From Reticulitermes speratus (Eukaryota > Arthropoda > Insecta > Blattodea > Rhinotermitidae): DNA of 64,000 nt. The notes under the pieces were generated by a model. It saw only the letters and a list, made by a program, of their open reading frames with translations, had not been told where the DNA came from and ran no database searches. The stretch covers positions 31,762,743 to 31,826,742 of the forward strand of contig JAJKFL010000013.1 of the NCBI GenBank assembly GCA_021186555.1. The letters run 5' to 3'. How positions within the stretch are numbered: the stretch's first letter is position 1; each line of letters opens with the position of its first letter. Position numbers and translations under genes: made by a program. Positions 36,771 to 48,612 of this stretch are shown here, in pieces.

Positions 36771-37370
36771 GAATGCCTATGACAGTAATATACAAAGCTG
36801 TGCTGACTGCATATTTAAAAATTGTGTATCAGTTTAGTGTTATGTTGCCTGTGGTCACATCTGAAATAAGAAAACTTCTTTTCGCCTTTCCCTGCCACTG
36901 TCATGATAGAATGCATAAGCAGTGCCACCTGTTTCCTGGCAAACTATGAAAGAAAAATTAACGCCACTTCTGTACTCCCAAGTGACTATCATAAATGTGT
37001 ATTGTTAGTGGTAGTTATTTACCAGGATTAAAATAATTTTGTTGACATCTGCAGCCATATATTGTTACAGGGATGTTTTCTAGTTAATGACTTGCAGACG
37101 TCAGGCATGAGTCGGTGGGGGGGGGGGGGGGGGCAGACAATATAGTGCTTGTGGTGATGGTGTGAGCCAGTTTACATACTGTTACTGCCATGGGTACAAA
37201 GTGAATTGGTTTATGTGTAACAATTCCATTTCTGAATTAATCGATATGTTGTTAGTTCAAGCAAACAGTAACTCTCGAGGTGTGCACTGATGCTGACATT
37301 GCAATAGTAAATGCACGCACTAAACAAATTGTACAGTACAGCCTTCACGCAATTACAGTTGTACAGGGAC

Positions 37371-37455
37371 ATTGATAAGACAGGTCCATAGCCTCTTCCA
37401 AAGCGAGTTCTCCACCGGGTGCGATCTAGTGCTTCCTCTTTCAATTTCCAGTATA
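37371..37455 (-). mobile_element. LINE family 1 3' end fragment
   Basis: On the minus strand it reads LKEEALDRTRWRTRFGRGYGP, the C-terminal tail of the RT ORF at 50-52 kb. Only about 85 bp remain. The surrounding 36.8-38.0 kb has no gene and includes a G homopolymer at about 37115-37132. Confidence 0.8.
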
Positions 37456-38034
37456 CAATACAGTATTAAATAATATTATTATTATAATTATAGTACATTA
37501 AATTTTGACATATATAAAATTCTGCATGTTTGTTATACAGAATGATTGCCATAAAAATATTGTGGTAAATAGATATGGTTGCCTGGTTGCCGCTGGTGAC
37601 TGAAAAACTTCTGTTGACAGCTAATTTCCCAGTCAGTGTTCAGTGCTTACAGTGTTGCAGTATGGTCTGATATGACATTTACATCTGATTGTGTAAACAT
37701 CCCCCACAGAGTTGTTTATGGCTGGGTAATGCCACATTGATATTAAAACATAAACATAATTTGTTTGTGATTTATTGAAAGATACTGTCACTATCTCACT
37801 CATGAATGATGAATTGGAAAGGATAAGAAAGGAACTGATTGTGGCCTCAGGTACTACAGGATCCTTTGTATATCTGGCAAATACGAGTATTGTCACTTCC
37901 TGGTAGATAGCTTATTGCATTGAACGTGGCTGATTCCATGAGCCAGCTACACCCATCCTGGCACAGAGAGGTTGTTATGTCTGCAGTCATTGACGGTCAG
38001 TCACAGGCCCCACACTCCTTCTGTTTAGGATTAT

Positions 38035-38430
38035 AGGGCCCATTACATGTGGTGCATGTTAAAGGATAAAGCATACAGTAATAACCTCACACTGAAGATG
38101 ATGGGGGGGGGGAAGAGAAAGAAAAAAGAAGCTTTCAGAGTGTAGTGTCTTCAATTTCACCATCAGAACTTCGATGAGCAATCAACAGTGAATTTGTTAG
38201 GTGTGATATATGTATGCAGGTCAGGGGAAACAATTTCCAGCTCCCTCTTTAAATGTGGTGAGAAAAACCTAATGTTAAGTGCAATACATGGAACTACATT
38301 GAAGTCATGGACCCAGACTCATGGAAAATTGGAGCAGTGAGCGTTGCATTGCATGCTGTCATAGTAAATGTTCTGTGAACTGACAAATGATATTTGCCAG
38401 ATAAACCAAAGACCCTGTATTCTGGCATTT
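38035..38430. repeat. unclassified interspersed repeat, copy 2
   Basis: Diverged copy of 22290-22690. See that entry for the shared blocks. Confidence 0.6.
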
Positions 38431-40214
38431 GTCTGGCAGGTTTGAGAAAAGCCATATAAAAACAGAACAGCTGAGTCTCAAATTGGGTATCATCCGAATA
38501 AAATACTAGAGCACTGTAGCTACACCAACTGTTTGCTTCATGAAGCATAATTATTTTACAGATTCTTAAAATTTGCTACTGTAAGAATCTTGGTTTTAGT
38601 TCATGATATTCAATGCCCTGAACTCATACAGCTCAGACTGCAATCTCTGTATGTACCTTTTACATTTTGGATCCATTAAATACACCCCCAACCCCTTGCA
38701 CATGCCCCACATTTTTTGTCTCCTCTGTATCGCTTCCCTAGTGATACCTGCCCAAAATTGCTCACTTTCTTAGGCCCACGTTCGCTTCATTTGCAGGCAT
38801 TTGTAATTCATTTTTCCCATCTGCAAAGTAACATTAAACCATATCTTGTGGTCAGAGTATTTTATTTATTTCTTTCTCATACATTCTATAAATCCATGAG
38901 AGGTTTAAAACTTATTGGATACTGAATATGTCAGTACACAAATAAACTCAAATACACATATAGCAGTCAGCAAGCAAATAGATTAAAAATGGATTTTAAT
39001 GAACATGGTTCTAAGTTCATCAATGATTACATTGAATTTAAAAACTATTATATAAACATCAATAGAAATAGATATAAATAAAGCCTTAATACAGACATTT
39101 AAAACAGAGGAAGTATGTTATGAAGTTTGTGTATCATTTCATTAAAACCCTTCAATGCAAAACTGAATAATAACTATAAATTAGTTCAAAAGGATCAGTT
39201 AAGGATAATATAACATGAACTATCATTCTTTATCTACATTAAAGTATTCATTGAATGAGGAGAAGGAATTCGTATGTAGGAAACTTTTAAAGGCTGATTT
39301 AAATTGTTTGGTATTATCGGACAAGTTTTTGATATCCCAAGGGGAGATTGTTGAAAACCTTGATGCCAAAGTAATAGATTCCTGTTTGATATGTTGCTAC
39401 ATTTCGTGAAGTTACCATTCCTGGTGTGTATTGTGATGGTCCCAGGTTCTAATCACGGCCAAGAAATCGACTGTCCTGACAGGTCTTTCGTGGTTTTACC
39501 CAGTCGTTTCCGACAAATGCAGGAGTTGCACCTAAAAGTAGGCTACGGCCGCTTCCTTCCACAGCTATTCGAGTTGATTATTCACTAATCATACACATAC
39601 GACGCTGACAGAATCATAAAATTAACCGTAAATAAATAAATATACAACTATGATGACCAGAAACTAATTTGAATAGTCGAAGCGTTTACCGTTGCTCCAA
39701 CCAGCCACGATTTATTGAATCGATTTCTATCAGATTGCAGCAGCCATCTACTAGGGCACACATCAAATATACGGTGGATTGATGACGACATATTTCTAAC
39801 AGATGGCAGCTCTGCATACATCGCCGACATGATGCGACGTTGTTTCTGCTCATTGTTTAAAACTTACGTGAGAAACTATATGACGACAATGATGCAGAAT
39901 GGAATGGGGCCGGTTGTAGCAGATTACATGAGGGAGCTGAGTAAGACCACGAAACGCCGTTAGTCCATTCCAGTATATCCACAGCCAAGATTCGAACTGA
40001 CAGCTCCCGAACACTAGTATTTGGTCTTGATTTCTCGCGTTAGGCTCCGACATGCGGCCCAGAAACAAAATTTGTCGACACCTCTGAAGCAGTTAAACTT
40101 CAGTTCAGAAGACATACTATTATGGGCCTTAGAGTTCCTCTCCAATACTTTTACTGATAAAGTTAATGGTTCTTGTTAATTTAAACTGCATAATAATCTC
40201 TGTACGGACCAAGT
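38431..40214. other. no gene recognised; SINE-like fragment inside
   Basis: Short ORFs only. A fragment at about 39437-39630 (CACGGCCAAGAAATCGACTG, ending CTTCCTTCCAC...CACTAATCATACAC) resembles the piece at 1440-1520 and is probably a decayed SINE. An ORF at 39715-39963 has no recognisable domain. Confidence 0.4.
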
Positions 40215-40480
40215 AACATCGTGGAGCAGAGCCTCTTTTGAGAAGCCAGAAGTTGCTGAGTTAGTCAATAAATTCTCCATATATTATGGAGCCCTAAGGA
40301 TTTATTACCGTGCTAACAAGACTCCGGCACTGCGCCCCGTGTCCTGAGCCACATAAACCCAGTTCACACCCATCTATGTCTAGGTCTTCCCAGCAGTCTC
40401 CTTCCTTCACGTTTTCTTGCCAAAAGTCTCATCCACGTGTGCGACATGTGTCCATTTCATCTCCTTGGTAGCATGGATTA
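40215..40480 (-). mobile_element. RTE-type LINE 3' end fragment
   Basis: The terminal block GTGGAGCAGAGCCT, 'GAGAAGCCAGAAGTTGCTGA' and later CTTCACG corresponds with many changes to the same block at 60505-60760 and 43540-43790. It is old and non-coding. Confidence 0.6.
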
Positions 40481-40646
40481 ATTACAAGAGGGAAAATTAG
40501 TTACATAACACGTAATTACGTTTCCAATACAGTGCTCCATCAGACCCTACGATGTTGCATACAGAGCAACAGGATCGAATTATAAAATTTTGCCAGCAAG
40601 AAAAATGAGTTACAAAGGGTGGTTGTCTCTGTACTTCAATATACTG

Positions 40647-40870
40647 CACCTCATGAAAACACAGGGGGAGAGTGGAGGTATAGCTGCACGCATTCGCGAC
40701 TCTGACGCTAGGTGGAGGTGAATAATGGCTTCACAAACATGCCGACTGACCCCAGGGAAAAGAGCGTCCTATTGGTTAGGAGCCTAAATAGGCCCCAGAG
40801 TCGGTCTGGGCGCTGTGTTGGAGATAAATGTTATCTGGCCCGGTCGGAAACCGGACCTCGAAATGCAACG
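40647..40870 (-). mobile_element. SINE family A fragment
   Basis: It carries the body and tail phrases (GGAGGTATAGCT, AGGTGGAGGTGAATA, CCTATTGGTTAGGAGCCTAA, CCCCAGAGTCGGTCTGG) in the order of the 2.4-kb copy. The tRNA-like head is missing or decayed. Confidence 0.65.
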
Positions 40871-41204
40871 ATGTGTTAGCTGTTTTCAGTCATCAGTGGA
40901 TTTTGAACCTCGGGCGTCAGTGAAATATAAACTTAATTTCATCGCGGGGCCATTTTGAAGTTTGGGTATCTTATGACGTAAATTACAGCCTATCCGCATG
41001 CAAGCAGTTTTTATTCATTCATCTACAATGCGACGTGGCTTGAATTCGTTTTGTCAGGTCACAGTTGTGCATTTTGTTATTAGAGGAGGCCATGCACTCT
41101 GGTTAAACTTGTCTTTATTTTTTCCTTTTTGTATGCTGCATGTCCCAGCCTACCTCATCCTCCTCCTGTAATTACACTACATAGTAATAATAACTTGTCC
41201 GATC

Positions 41205-41455
41205 CTAGTGGCCGCGCGGTCTAAGGCGTGGGTCTGCGATCGTTCGCTTGCTGGGATAATGGGTTCGAATCCCGCAGGGGGAATGGGTGTCTATCTCTTG
41301 TGAGTGTTGTGTGTTGTCAGGTAGAGGTCTCTGCGTCGGGCCGATCAGTGGTCCAGAGGAGTCCTACCGAGTTTGGTGTGTCTGAGTGTGATCGTGAAGC
41401 CTCGATAATGAGGAGGCCCTGGCCCACTAGGGGCTGTTGCGTCATTAGAAAAAAA
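41205..41455 (+). mobile_element. tRNA-derived SINE (family C), copy 1
   Basis: The head GTGGCCGCGCGGTCTAAGGC has an A-box-like start, and GGTTCGAATCCC is a perfect B box. The body TCTCTTGTGAGTGTTGTGTG and CTCGATAATGAGGAGGCC is shared with 52667-52912. The head resembles a leucine-type tRNA, but no cloverleaf with a proper acceptor stem exists, so it is not a tRNA gene. Confidence 0.9.
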
Positions 41456-41869
41456 TACTGACTTGTCACCCTAATTTGCCCTTACAGCCAAACAAAGTAC
41501 GTTTCTGTCCAGTGCTCCCCGGTGTCCGCAAGGGCATTGCTTCGAGGGGTGCCATGCTTCGCCCGCTTGTCCTTCTGATAAGATTGGTATTAAGATGAAG
41601 ATGAGTATGGGGCATTACTGGATTGGTACAGACAACATAAGTACTCTTCACCGTACGACAGGCAGTACACTTCACTCCCCACAGAAACATATCACATGCC
41701 TTTAATACCACGATCCCACACGCCAGCATTTCCGCAATCAACTATCTACAATACTTTTACAATTATACAACTTTTAACGAGTCTTTTAACAAGATTTTAA
41801 CTTATAATATATAAGTTTTAATGTGCCGTATGAATATTTAAAATCATGTGTTTGAAGTGACTGTAGCTT

Positions 41870-42000
41870 TCAGCTAAAAAAAAAACCCTGATGATGATCC
41901 TAGGATCGAAACACGTGTAGGGGTACAATTTTAACAATTTTAACAATAATAAAGCTACATTAAAAAGTGGTTTTAGTGTGCATCAGTTGGTCTGTAACTT
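41870..42000 (+). mobile_element. half foldback element with hammerhead-like motif
   Basis: The motif at 41884-41925 is CCCTGATGATGATCCTAGGA, with a GATCC/GGATC stem II, then GAAA, CACGTGTA (short stem III, triplet GUA) and GGGG. The arm after it (AAAAGTGGTTTTAGTGTGCA) pairs in reverse with 27720-27760 of another half copy. Confidence 0.7.
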
Positions 42001-42102
42001 AATTTAAATACCAACCGGTTAATTCTGTTTCGGTAAATAACCACTGTTTGTTGTGAGAATCATACGGAACAGATAAATTTACCGTGAGGGCGTGACGTAG
42101 AC

Positions 42103-42593
42103 CAGTGGTATTCAACCCTTTTTGTTCGCGTACCCCCACATATAATTTCTCTTCAACTTTGTACCCCCAAAGTTGTTGGTGCATAATTCAAGTTATACAT
42201 AGTCTATAATCTACATCTAAATAAGTTAAATAAATTACATCCAAAATAATGTATTAAATAATAAGTTTTAAATGAAAAAAGGAGAATCAAGCTATTAAAT
42301 AACAAATATATTATTGCCTATCATATAAAATTAATAAAGGAACAAAGGTATTTTAGCAAAGCAAAATTATATGCACTATGTGGAAGAAAATGAAACTAGC
42401 CGCCCAGATAAGAATAGCATAAAGGAGAGAGAGAGAATGGCGCTCCCAAATCGCATGTCCTTACGTCCGGGTCTCTTGTGGCTAACCCTAAATCGGCCCT
42501 GATGATTCAGTGTTTATCATGAAATAATATTTTTTTTTTTTATTTTACGTACCTCCTAAGATGTCTTCGCGTACCCCAGGTTGAATACCACTG
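42103..42593. mobile_element. hAT-type MITE (491 bp)
   Basis: The terminal inverted repeats are CAGTGGTATTCAACC and GGTTGAATACCACTG. The 8-bp target duplication is ACGTAGAC on the left and ACGTAGAG on the right (7 of 8). The AT-rich interior has no ORF. The 8-bp duplication and CAG ends are hAT hallmarks. Confidence 0.9.
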
Positions 42594-42601
42594 ACGTAGA
42601 G

Positions 42602-43309
42602 TTTTTGAATGTTAAAGCTCGTGGTTCATACAGTAGCCACTGGACCTGACATGTTAACATAACCTCCATACGTCTGTACACTTTAAAGATTTAAGTCGTG
42701 TGTGGCGATGTGTCGTTAGATCAGAAGCCGGAAGACTTAAATCTTCAGCGACACCGCTGTGAGAACCTCAATATCTTTGCCCCTTACTGGAGAAAAGACT
42801 GGGCACGAGATTAGTTCATATTTCGTGTCCACCCGTCTCTCCACTTCCGTGGATGGAAGTGAACTGGTCTAGTGTGTGTGTGGCAACATGGTGCTGCAGT
42901 ATGTAAATATAGCCCTGTTTAGAAAGTTGTAAAACGTTCACGCACAGGAGAATACAGATATTTCGAACGGCAGCAAGCAAGTCTGAACGCCGACCATTTC
43001 AGGTTGTACACTTGACAACACAGCTGCGTCCGTGGTGTTGCTGCTTTCTGTATGTCATGTCTCCTGTCCGATCACCGCTTTATTCTTTTTATGCACCCTG
43101 TAGAACCGGTTCCTGGGTGTAACTGTTATGTAAGGAGTAGTTTGTCAACACAGCATCGCGCTGTTGCCACTTGTGTGTTTGTAAATACTGTATTGTGTTC
43201 CTTAGATCGCCTGAGAGTGGATGTGTTACGGGTAGCGAACGAGCACGGAATTCACAGTTCGAGTACTGTGCAGGGCAAAATGCTGTGGTGCCACCGTTAC
43301 GCACTCTAT
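42602..43309. other. no gene recognised
   Basis: The ORF of 142 codons at 43052 has no domain and overlaps LINE-derived sequence at its end, so it was not accepted as a gene. Confidence 0.4.
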
Positions 43310-43500
43310 CTACACTATGCAGGAAAAGCTGATAGTCGCTCACGTAGTGAAGAAATTCCCTGCCTCTTATGGAATCGAAGGTTCATTACGTGTTCACAAC
43401 AGCCCTCCACTTCTCCCTACCCTCGGGCAAATGAAGCCAGTCCACACTGCCCCACAATATTTCTTTATAATCCATTGTAATATTGTTCCATCTATGCCTA
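43310..43500 (-). mobile_element. RTE-type LINE 3' end fragment, second subfamily
   Basis: AAGAAATTCCCTGCCTCTTA, then 'GGTTCATTACGTGTTCACAA' and CCAGTCCACAC parallels the 3' end at 43560-43690 but is clearly diverged. It lies immediately upstream of that copy. Confidence 0.55.
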
Positions 43501-43532
43501 TTACTCTCAAGGCGTCTTCTTCTTTGATATAT

Positions 43533-44345
43533 AAGTAACTCAATGGAACAGAGTCATTTTAGAGAAGCTAACAGGTCGTCAGCTAGTCAAGAAATTCCCA
43601 GCATTTTATGGAATCCGAAGGTTCATTACCAGCATTCACAAGCGCCTGCCACCTGTCCGCATTCTGAGCCAGATCAATCCAGTCCATGCCGCATCCCTTC
43701 TTTAAGATCCATTTTAATGTTATCCTCCCATCTACGCCTGGGTCTTTCAAGTGGTCTCCTTCCCTCAGGTCTCACCACCAAAATCCTGTATGCACCTCTC
43801 TCCCCCCCCCATACGTGCTACATGCCCCGCCCACCTCAGTTCTTCTTGATTTGATCACCCGAATAATATTTGGTGATGAGTACAGATCATTTAGTTCCTC
43901 GTTATGTAGTCTTCTCCACTCCCCCGTCACCTCGTCCCTCTTAGGCCCAAATATCCTCCTCAGCACCCTATTCCCGAACACCCTCAGCCTATGTTCCTCC
44001 CTCAGTGTGACAGACCAAGTCTCACACCCATACAAAACAACACACAAAATTATAGTTCTGTATATCTTAATCTTTGTGTTTTTGGATAGCAAACTGGAAG
44101 ACAGAAGATCCTGCACCGAATGATAACAAGCATTCCCCGACTTCAATCTGCTCTTAATTTCTTCATGAATGGAATTTCGATTCCCTAGGGTTGTTCCCAA
44201 ATATTTAAACTGTTCCACCCTTTCAAATGATTTGTTATCTAACTTGATGTGTGATTTTGTCCTTCATTCTGATTGCGAGACATGACCTGTACTTAGTTTT
44301 CTCCGCATTCACTTCTAGACCAATCTCCTTACTAACGACTACTAA
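43533..44345 (-). mobile_element. 5'-truncated RTE-type LINE with RT C-terminal ORF
   Basis: The minus-strand ORF (44218-43772) reads MEQFKYLGTTLGNRNSIHEE, then NACYHSVQDLLSSSLLSKNT, VVLYGCETWSV, FGNRVLRRIFGPKRDE and NEELNDLYSSPN. These are the conserved post-palm and C-terminal blocks. Upstream the frame continues, broken, to IGLEVNAEKTKY near 44330. The catalytic YADD box is not included. The 3' end lies at about 43533 near ACTCAATGGAACAGAG. Confidence 0.85.
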
Positions 44346-44501
44346 AGCTTATGTGTTTTTCTTTATAGCGTGCCCTTCCATCGCTTGCACGCGTGCCCTA
44401 CGTGCCCCATGCAACACCCTAATAATGTCTGGTTCTCAAACACCTCAATTTGTGGTTTGCTGTTATGGGAGCGTCCAAATTTTACCCTCATACACAACAT
44501 T

Positions 44502-44585
44502 AAAACTGCACACATGACTGCGAAGTAAGTTACCTTACAATGAGTTTCAAATACCTATCAATATAATACCTAATATGTTGTACGT
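44502..44585. repeat. left copy of ~84-bp direct repeat flanking a SINE
   Basis: It begins AAAACTGCACACATGACTGC and ends ATGTTGTACGT. The right copy at 44933-45014 matches with several substitutions and indels. See the finding on the unusual length. Confidence 0.9.
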
Positions 44586-44932
44586 GTCGTCCTCGGTGGA
44601 CTAGTGGTTAGCGTGCTCGCCACTGGACCCAAGGTTCGCGGGTTCAATCCCGGCGAGGTCGATGGATTTTTAACTTTTTTCGGAGGGGAAGTAAGGGGAA
44701 CCTTACGGGCATGAATCGAATGTTTCGTAAGCAATATTCAGCGGCCATTTCTCACCCAAGTCTCCTGACTGACTGCTAGATGGCTCTGGCAGTCACATCA
44801 GGATGAGTAGGACTTGTGCAGTCAGTGGACTGGTCACTCACTACAGAATGCACACCTCCAGACCAAGAAACCTCTGAAAGGAGGCCCTATGCTCCGCAAG
44901 GAGCGATAGGAGGAAAACTAACTAAACTAACT
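44586..44932 (+). mobile_element. tRNA-derived SINE (family D) between long direct repeats
   Basis: The tRNA-like head TCCTCGGTGGACTAGTGGTT (A-box-like) is followed by B box GGGTTCAATCCC and a body ending in a (CTAA)n tail ACTAACTAAACTAACTAA. The flanks are direct repeats of about 82-84 bp (44502-44585 and 44933-45014). Confidence 0.88.
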
Positions 44933-45014
44933 AAAACTGCACACATGACTGCGAAGTAAGTTACCGTACAATAGTTTCAAAGAAAATTTATGTAATACCT
45001 AATATGTTGCACGT
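44933..45014. repeat. right copy of ~84-bp direct repeat flanking a SINE
   Basis: It begins AAAACTGCACACATGACTGC and ends ATGTTGCACGT, with a short diverged middle compared with the left copy. Confidence 0.9.
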
Positions 45015-45563
45015 AGGAAGTGTGCAGTTGTTAGGCGTTATTTACAGACTGAACAAGAACGCCTTATGTGCTGATGTCTGTCCGTCTGTAACTTACACAG
45101 TATCAGAGCCAAAACTGTTGGAGAGATATTTTAACAAGACAGGAAATGTACGTTATAAACGTAGCATTGAGGCGCGTTCGCGTAACCATTGTTGCCATGG
45201 AAAACAATAAGTATTACATATTCTGAGTGTGTGTCTGTAGCCTTAGTTATCCAGCATGCAAAGCGCATTGCGCCGTATTATATTGTCATCTGTGGCCTGT
45301 CCGGCTCTACCACGTTATCTCATAAACGACACGATTTTCGGAAAAAAAAGTTTTTGAACATAAGATGTGTTTTTATTTTCTCTACAACTTGTGTCTCAAA
45401 CATTTCTCATTTCAAGAATAATTCAGCGAGATATTACCATAAATGTGCGTAGGTCCTCGTGTAAAGTACCCGTTATTCTTGTCAGATGTTAATGGAACTT
45501 GAATTTTCTCGACAGTTTTCGAAAAATACTCAATTATCAAATTTAATGAAAGTTCGTCTAGTG

Positions 45564-46013
45564 CAGTGGGGGGCGGTGGGATTACCGAGGTGGGCGCTAA
45601 TATGTACGAGAGGTGGAAGGGAGGGCTGTTATTATCACAGGGGGGCGCTAGTAGACAAGTAGTGCATTTATTTTTATAATAAAATTCAAATAAAGTAATT
45701 TTTGTGTTAAAAATAAAAAATGAACTAAATTTCTTAGTATTTTAATTTATGAATCTTATTCAAGCACATATTATTTTTTTAATCAACTGTTGCTAGATTA
45801 ATTATTGTTAATCATAAAAAATATAATAAGTTTTAATTTATTAATTAACACAAAACATTAAGTTTAACTCTTATAATTTTATTTAAACGATTTTTAAATA
45901 TAAAATAAAAGTGGAAACAAAAGGGCATTTATGTTTTTAAAAAAGGTAGGGGGGCGCTGTGGGTGTGTATATGGAACCAAGGGGCGGTGGACCGAAACAT
46001 TTGGGTATCACTG
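45564..46013. mobile_element. hAT-type MITE, copy with deletion next to left end
   Basis: The 8-bp target duplication GTCTAGTG lies at 45556-45563 and 46014-46021. The interior is about 95% like the element at 47777-48255. The left end reads CAGTGG and then jumps to GGGGCGGTGGG, missing about 28 bp of terminal repeat. The right end TTTGGGTATCACTG is intact. Confidence 0.9.
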
Positions 46014-46021
46014 GTCTAGTG

Positions 46022-46495
46022 GGAGCCGTATTGTTGCATGCGGACAGACAGACAGACACACATGACGAAGCTAATAGTCGCTTTTCGCAGTTTTTGCGAA
46101 CGCGCCTATGGACTTGCACTGTAAATTATCGGGCTAGCCTCATTTTTAGCAGCCATATTGACCGATAACGTAACCTAATTTAACGGGGTCAAGAAACTGA
46201 CTTTTTGATGTGTAGCATATACCGATAGTTACATTATTTTAAATACGGCGTGGTCACTCACTGCATTGTGTCATTTGGCTCTTTCCGTCTTTAGCCGTTT
46301 GGCCGGCCACACTACCTGCTTCAGAAACACCATAAATGTGCTTTTCATTACACCGTTTCGATGCAGTTCAATGCTGTGTAGTATTATCCTTTTTTTTCGG
46401 TGAAGGGCCCCGCAGCAGAAGCTACGGACGCACCGCAGCCTTAAGGCTTATTGTGCAACCCTGTGATGAAGATGAAGAGAAAGATGATCAGGTTT
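46022..46495. other. no gene recognised
   Basis: Contains a (GACA)n tract near 46044-46060. No exon was supported. Confidence 0.35.
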
Positions 46496-46688
46496 TTTTT
46501 TTTCCCCCCCAAGTAATGGAGCACCGGTGGAATGAAATTGACAGGGGGAAAACCGAAGTACTCGGGGAAAAACCTGTCCCAGTGCCACTTTGCCCGCCAC
46601 AAATCCCACATATACTGACCCGGGATCGAACCCGTACCTCCGCGGTGGGAAGCGGGCGACTAACCGTCTGAGCCATGGCACGGCCATA
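46496..46688 (-). mobile_element. tRNA-derived SINE (family E)
   Basis: On the minus strand the head is GCCGTGCCATGGCTCAGACG and the B box GGGTTCGATCCC. The body carries CATTCCACCGGTGCTCCATT, and the tail is G/A-rich (T/C run on + at 46493-46510). Confidence 0.75.
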
Positions 46689-47776
46689 TCCTGTTAATGC
46701 TGTGTGAATGTCACTGGTGTTCTGTAACATGATCATTAATTTATCTGACAACTATCGGCCGTCATTTACTGTCGGCTTGTTTGTCGTATTAACGTATCCA
46801 ACTCACTCGCAAAGCGGGAAGTGACAAACGGTAGTTCTGAGATACAATTCGGACCTGTGTGTTTTGTGTTGTGCTCAAATGCCGTTTATAAACCGGCCTC
46901 TAATAAAGATAAACTGTAAAGAACGCCAGTCTGTTCTTTGTTTGCGATGAACCGTGTATGAGTAATGAACGCCACGTTAGACGCAGGTTACACAACCTGC
47001 TGCACCGACAGGAACCGCCTTCCTCCCGATAACGTTTACTTTAGAGCCCCTTCCAGTACCAAATTTAATTTAAATCCGTTTTGTAGTCTCGTAGCTGTAA
47101 AATGTGGATGGGCAGAAGGACATGCATGTGTTCTTTGTCAGAAAAGACGGTGCGAGTTGTGGGACTCTCTCAAGGCCACCGCATGTAGCGTGTAAACCGG
47201 AAATTAACGCAACATGGAGAGGTTTAAAAATGCGACTTCGAAATCAAGAATTCGCCTTCAACTACGGTTCAAGCAAGTACTTATTCCTCCTCATCATCCT
47301 CGTCTTCTTCTTTCTTCTTTATCTTTATCTACGTAACGTTTGCTCATTTTTTCTCCTTTCGCCTCGTATACCAGCGCTTCTGAACATTACACACACTTCG
47401 CTCCTGGCTGCCATTTCTAATTGCCTGTTAACGAACAAATTAGGCGTTTTTAGGTGCGTTCGCATAGTCGCGAAAAGCGCGTATTACATTTGTTCATGTC
47501 CGCGGCTCCAACTGAATGGATTTCCGTTAAATTTGACACTGGGGACTTTTATGAGAATCTGCAATTGTTGCGCTTCCAATGCAATATTGGTTACGCGAAC
47601 GCGCCCCAATATTACGTTATATGTACATTGCCTATATTTTTTTAACGCGGGACTGCGCACTGCACAATGAGCGGTGTCGTCAGTTGCTGTGCGGCCAAGA
47701 TGTCGTCCGCTCTACGGCTAGCAGTCCCGCTAGATTAAAAAAAAAATCCTGTGTAACACACACTGTCGGTGTACAC
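46689..47776. other. no gene recognised
   Basis: The 188-codon ORF at 47104 has a hydrophobic stretch (FLLIILVFFFLLYLYL) but arises from a pyrimidine-rich CTT/CTC tract and has no domain or gene context. I do not support it as a gene. Confidence 0.4.
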
Positions 47777-48255
47777 CAGTGGTTCCCAAAGTGGGCGGTA
47801 CCGCCCCCTGGGGGGCGGTGGGATTACCGAGGTGGGCGCTAATAGGTATGAGAGGTGGAAGGGAGCGCTGTTATTATCACAGGGGGGCGCTAGTAGACAA
47901 GTAGTGCGTTTATTTTTATAATGAAATTCAAATGAAGTAATTTTTGTGTTAAAAATATAAAATGAACTAAATTTCTTAGTATTTTAATTTATGAATCTTA
48001 TTCAAGCACATATTATTTTTTTAATAAACTATTGCTAGATGAATTATTGTTAATCATAAAAAAATATATTAATTTTAATTTTTTAACACAAAACATTAAG
48101 TTTAACTCTCATAATTTTATTTAAACAATTGTTTAAATATAAAATAAAAGTGGAAACAAAAGCGCATTTATGTTTTTTAAAAAAGGTAGGGGGGCGCTGT
48201 GCGTGTGTATATGGAACCAAGGGGGCGGTGAAGTGAAAAAGTTTGGGAACCGCTG
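47777..48255. mobile_element. hAT-type MITE, complete (479 bp)
   Basis: The terminal inverted repeats are CAGTGGTTCCCAAA and (reverse complement of right end) CAGCGGTTCCCAAA. The 8-bp target duplication GTGTACAC lies at 47769-47776 and 48256-48263. It has GC-rich subterminal GGGCGG repeats and an AT-rich core, with no ORF. Sister copy at 45564-46013. Confidence 0.95.
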
Positions 48256-48346
48256 GTGTACACGTACACTTTCTGAGCAGATACCGCTTTAAGCTGGATG
48301 CTTTGCATGCGACTAATAAATTCCCTTTCAGTAGCAATATCAGTGT

Positions 48347-48612
48347 GGTTCCGAATAGCTCAGTCGGTATAGCGACTCGCTACGGGCTGGACGGTCCTGG
48401 GATCGACTCCCGGTGGGGACGAGATTTCCCGCACCCGTCCAGACCAGCCCTGGGGCCCACCCAGCCTCCTGTACAATGGGTAGCGTGTTTCTTTCCCGGG
48501 TAAATCGGCTGGGCGTGGTGCTGACCACCCACCCCCATCTAGCGTCGAGGTTAAAGAAAGAGTAGAGCTATACCTGTACTCCCTCTCTGGGCCTTGATGG
48601 CCTGTTCTAGGG
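48347..48612 (+). mobile_element. tRNA-derived SINE (family A), best full-length copy
   Basis: The head GAATAGCTCAGTCGGTATAG is followed by the B-box-like GGATCGACTCCC. The body is CCCACCCAGCCTCCTGTACA, then CACCCCCATCTAGCG, and the tail GTAGAGCTATACCTGTACTC...GGCCTTGATGGCCTG. It is the reference for the other family-A fragments here. Confidence 0.9.

Noticed and set aside
41211-41280. tRNA gene
   Set aside because: Head and B box look tRNA-like, but acceptor-stem pairing is absent and the sequence continues into a SINE body present elsewhere. The same holds for 44588, 48350, 52668, 54000 and 61253.
47104-47670. 188-aa ORF with a hydrophobic stretch
   Set aside because: The hydrophobic run is coded by a CT-rich simple tract. 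No domain, splice or promoter support.
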